In this document: piece by piece, positions 62,505-64,000 of the stretch
Position numbering within the stretch: position 1 is the stretch's first letter
Layout: each line of letters opens with the position of its first letter
Source of the DNA: Lachnospiraceae bacterium UBA7050
GTDB lineage: Bacteria > Bacillota > Clostridia > Lachnospirales > Lachnospiraceae
DNA length: 64,000 nucleotides
Reading direction: 5' to 3'
NCBI GenBank assembly: GCA_002493905.1
Contig: DLAJ01000007.1
Span: 192,295-256,294 of the forward strand
Notes under the pieces: generated by a model
Told to the model about the DNA's origin: nothing
Seen by the model: only the letters and a program-made list of their open reading frames with translations
Databases searched by the model: none
Position numbers and translations under genes: made by a program

Positions 62505-62631
62505 ATTTCTTGCTCCTCCAACTTCCGATTTGTTGCTGTCACTAATATTAAAATGACAATACCTGCCCGATGTTATCACAATGACACATCCTGCGTTTCT
62601 GATTGCATACTAAAACGCTAAATTGGACATT

Positions 62632-63999
62632 TCACACCTTCTTTAGCGTCAGTTCTGCAACAAACCCCTTGTCCTGATAAAATTCAATTCCGCCGTACAT
62701 CTGTTCCATAAACAGCTTCGCCAGATACAGGCCGAGTCCTGAACCGCTCTTTCCTTTTGCATTCTTTCCGCGGTAAAATTTTTCGGTGAGCAGCAGAAGC
62801 TCATCCTCGTCTACGCCCTCTCCCTCATCCCTGATCCGGATTCCGAGAGCCTGCTTCGTCTCAAAAAAGCTGACCGTCACGGGCGTACCTGCATATTTCG
62901 ATGAATTGCTGACCAGATTGTCGATCACCTGCCTCAGCCTGAGTCTGTCCATCCACACAAGGCAGGGAGGCACTTCCCCCACGATCCGAATCTCACTATA
63001 GCCGCTGAATTCCTCAAACATTCCGCGGATGCAGGGCGACTGTTCATAAACCGGCTCCACCTTCAGGACCTCCAGCTCCTCTAAACTCGCCTGAAACAGG
63101 TTTCCTGCAAGCGCGCCGACCATGCCCGCTTTCGCATCAATGACCGCTACCTTCGCCCTGACATCGGGATTCAGTTCCTTCATCTTAAGCACCTCGCAGG
63201 CCGCACGGATCGTCGCGATGGGTGTTTTAATGTCATGGGACAGCTCCGCGACCAGCTCTTTTTTACTGCGGTTCGCCTGATATTCACTCTCCTTCGCGCG
63301 TTTCAATTCCTCACGCATCAGGTCAAAGCTTTCGGTAAACGCACCAAAATACTGATGTTTTTTCATAGGAAGAGGAAAGTCTAAATTTCCGGCAGCAATC
63401 TGTCCGGCAAACGTCTGCAGGCGCTGAAACGGCCGGATGAAACGCATATAAAAGAAGCCAAAGAGCAGGCATCCGCCCGCAAACAGAATCCCCCACATCA
63501 AAACTACCCGCCAGAACAGCGCCCTCTCCATATTCCGGTAACGCTGCTCCTCCGCATTCCAGACAATCTTACCAATCCACCCGGATTCCCTGCCCGGTCC
63601 CGAAACAGATTCCTGCACAGCCGCTTCCATTTCCTGTCCGCCTGCCTCCGTCTCCGCTCCGCCTGCTTCTGCCCCTTGTCCAGCGGCTTCCGTCTTTCCT
63701 CCGCCTGCCGCGGTCTCACACGACAGGTCCATGATCAGCGCCTCATTCTGATACGCATCGCCAAGTCTGATCGCATAATCCTCATCCGAAAAAAGAAGGA
63801 TGCGGCAGCCGTATTCTTGTTCTATACGCGTCCGATCCTCCCCATCCTGCAGCGCACGCTCCGCCAGCGCACGCTGCCCGTTATAAAAAACCATATCCCT
63901 TCCACCCGCATCCATTCGGGCAAACCCATATCCGATGCTTCCCAAAAACAGCAGCATAACCGCCAGATAGACCAGAAACCAATATCCCAGCTTTGTCAT
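62632..63999 (-). CDS. Sensor histidine kinase with HAMP domain
   Basis: 455 residues, complete if the ATG at 63999 is the start; sequence further upstream is outside the window. Two transmembrane helices (about 6-27 and 164-186) bracket an extracytoplasmic sensor region that includes a Gly/Ala/Glu-rich stretch (96-130). HAMP follows at about 187-240, the phosphoacceptor His255 is in ELSHDIKTPIA, then the N-box DNLVSNSSKY and G-box SGSGLGLYLAK. A partner response regulator is probably just beyond the right edge. It may control the ABC transporter at 58-61 kb. Confidence 0.92.
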   Translation of the reverse strand: MTKLGYWFLVYLAVMLLFLGSIGYGFARMDAGGRDMVFYNGQRALAERALQDGEDRTRIEQEYGCRILLFSDEDYAIRLGDAYQNEALIMDLSCETAAGGGKTEAAGQGAEAGGAETEAGGQEMEAAVQESVSGPGRESGWIGKIVWNAEEQRYRNMERALFWRVVLMWGILFAGGCLLFGFFYMRFIRPFQRLQTFAGQIAAGNLDFPLPMKKHQYFGAFTESFDLMREELKRAKESEYQANRSKKELVAELSHDIKTPIATIRAACEVLKMKELNPDVRAKVAVIDAKAGMVGALAGNLFQASLEELEVLKVEPVYEQSPCIRGMFEEFSGYSEIRIVGEVPPCLVWMDRLRLRQVIDNLVSNSSKYAGTPVTVSFFETKQALGIRIRDEGEGVDEDELLLLTEKFYRGKNAKGKSGSGLGLYLAKLFMEQMYGGIEFYQDKGFVAELTLKKV

Positions 64000-64000
64000 A

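Overview
The window looks like a chromosomal segment of an anaerobic Firmicute, most probably a Lachnospiraceae member. The reasons are the gene order hrcA-grpE-dnaK-dnaJ-prmA-rsmE-cysteine desulfurase behind a CIRCE element, the clostridial MurT/GatD-like pair, the DUF6465 protein, and a Roseburia-type mannan locus. The genus cannot be fixed from the sequence. Almost every gene is on the minus strand; the only well-supported plus-strand gene is a small XRE regulator at 46.5 kb. No tRNA, rRNA, CRISPR array, insertion sequence or phage gene was recognised.

Layout in window order. 1-8.2 kb: the HrcA-controlled chaperone operon, followed by two RNA/ribosome methyltransferases and a cysteine desulfurase cut by the left edge. 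8.2-9.8 kb: a DUF6465 protein with its own promoter and terminator, and undecaprenyl-diphosphatase. 9.9-45.7 kb: a very large carbohydrate locus. 45.7-51.6 kb: a Nudix hydrolase, two small regulators, a MurT/GatD-like pair whose amidotransferase half has lost its catalytic residues, and an ABC-class ATPase. 51.7-57.9 kb: a GH43 enzyme, a GH13 enzyme with a repetitive insertion, a CASTOR/POLLUX-like channel and an unknown protein. 58.1-64 kb: an ABC exporter-type system and a sensor kinase, separated by a small AT-rich island.

The carbohydrate locus reads as a beta-mannan (galactoglucomannan) programme. A CBM-GH26 lipoprotein would cut the polymer outside. Binding lipoproteins and two complete permease pairs would import oligosaccharides. 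Two GH36 alpha-galactosidases, a GDSL/SGNH esterase, a GH1 beta-glucosidase and a GH2 beta-mannosidase would trim them. An AGE-family epimerase with GH130_1 and GH130_2 phosphorylases would release mannose-1-phosphate, and a phosphomannose isomerase would feed fructose-6-phosphate to glycolysis. A LacI regulator sits among the genes. No ATP-binding subunit for the sugar transporter is present, so a shared MsmK-type ATPase elsewhere is implied.

The most unusual part is 17.9-33.1 kb. Two permease pairs flank three accessory membrane proteins (an NHL/TPR protein, a Yip1 protein and a DUF5696 protein). The block also has an SBP carrying two CBM-like domains and a lipoprotein with three near-identical domains of about 120 residues. 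This looks like an undescribed composite uptake machine. Other notable points are a GH1-phosphomannose isomerase fusion that keeps a ribosome-binding site at the junction, and several families of recurrent intergenic hairpins, one of them with a compensatory base-pair change.
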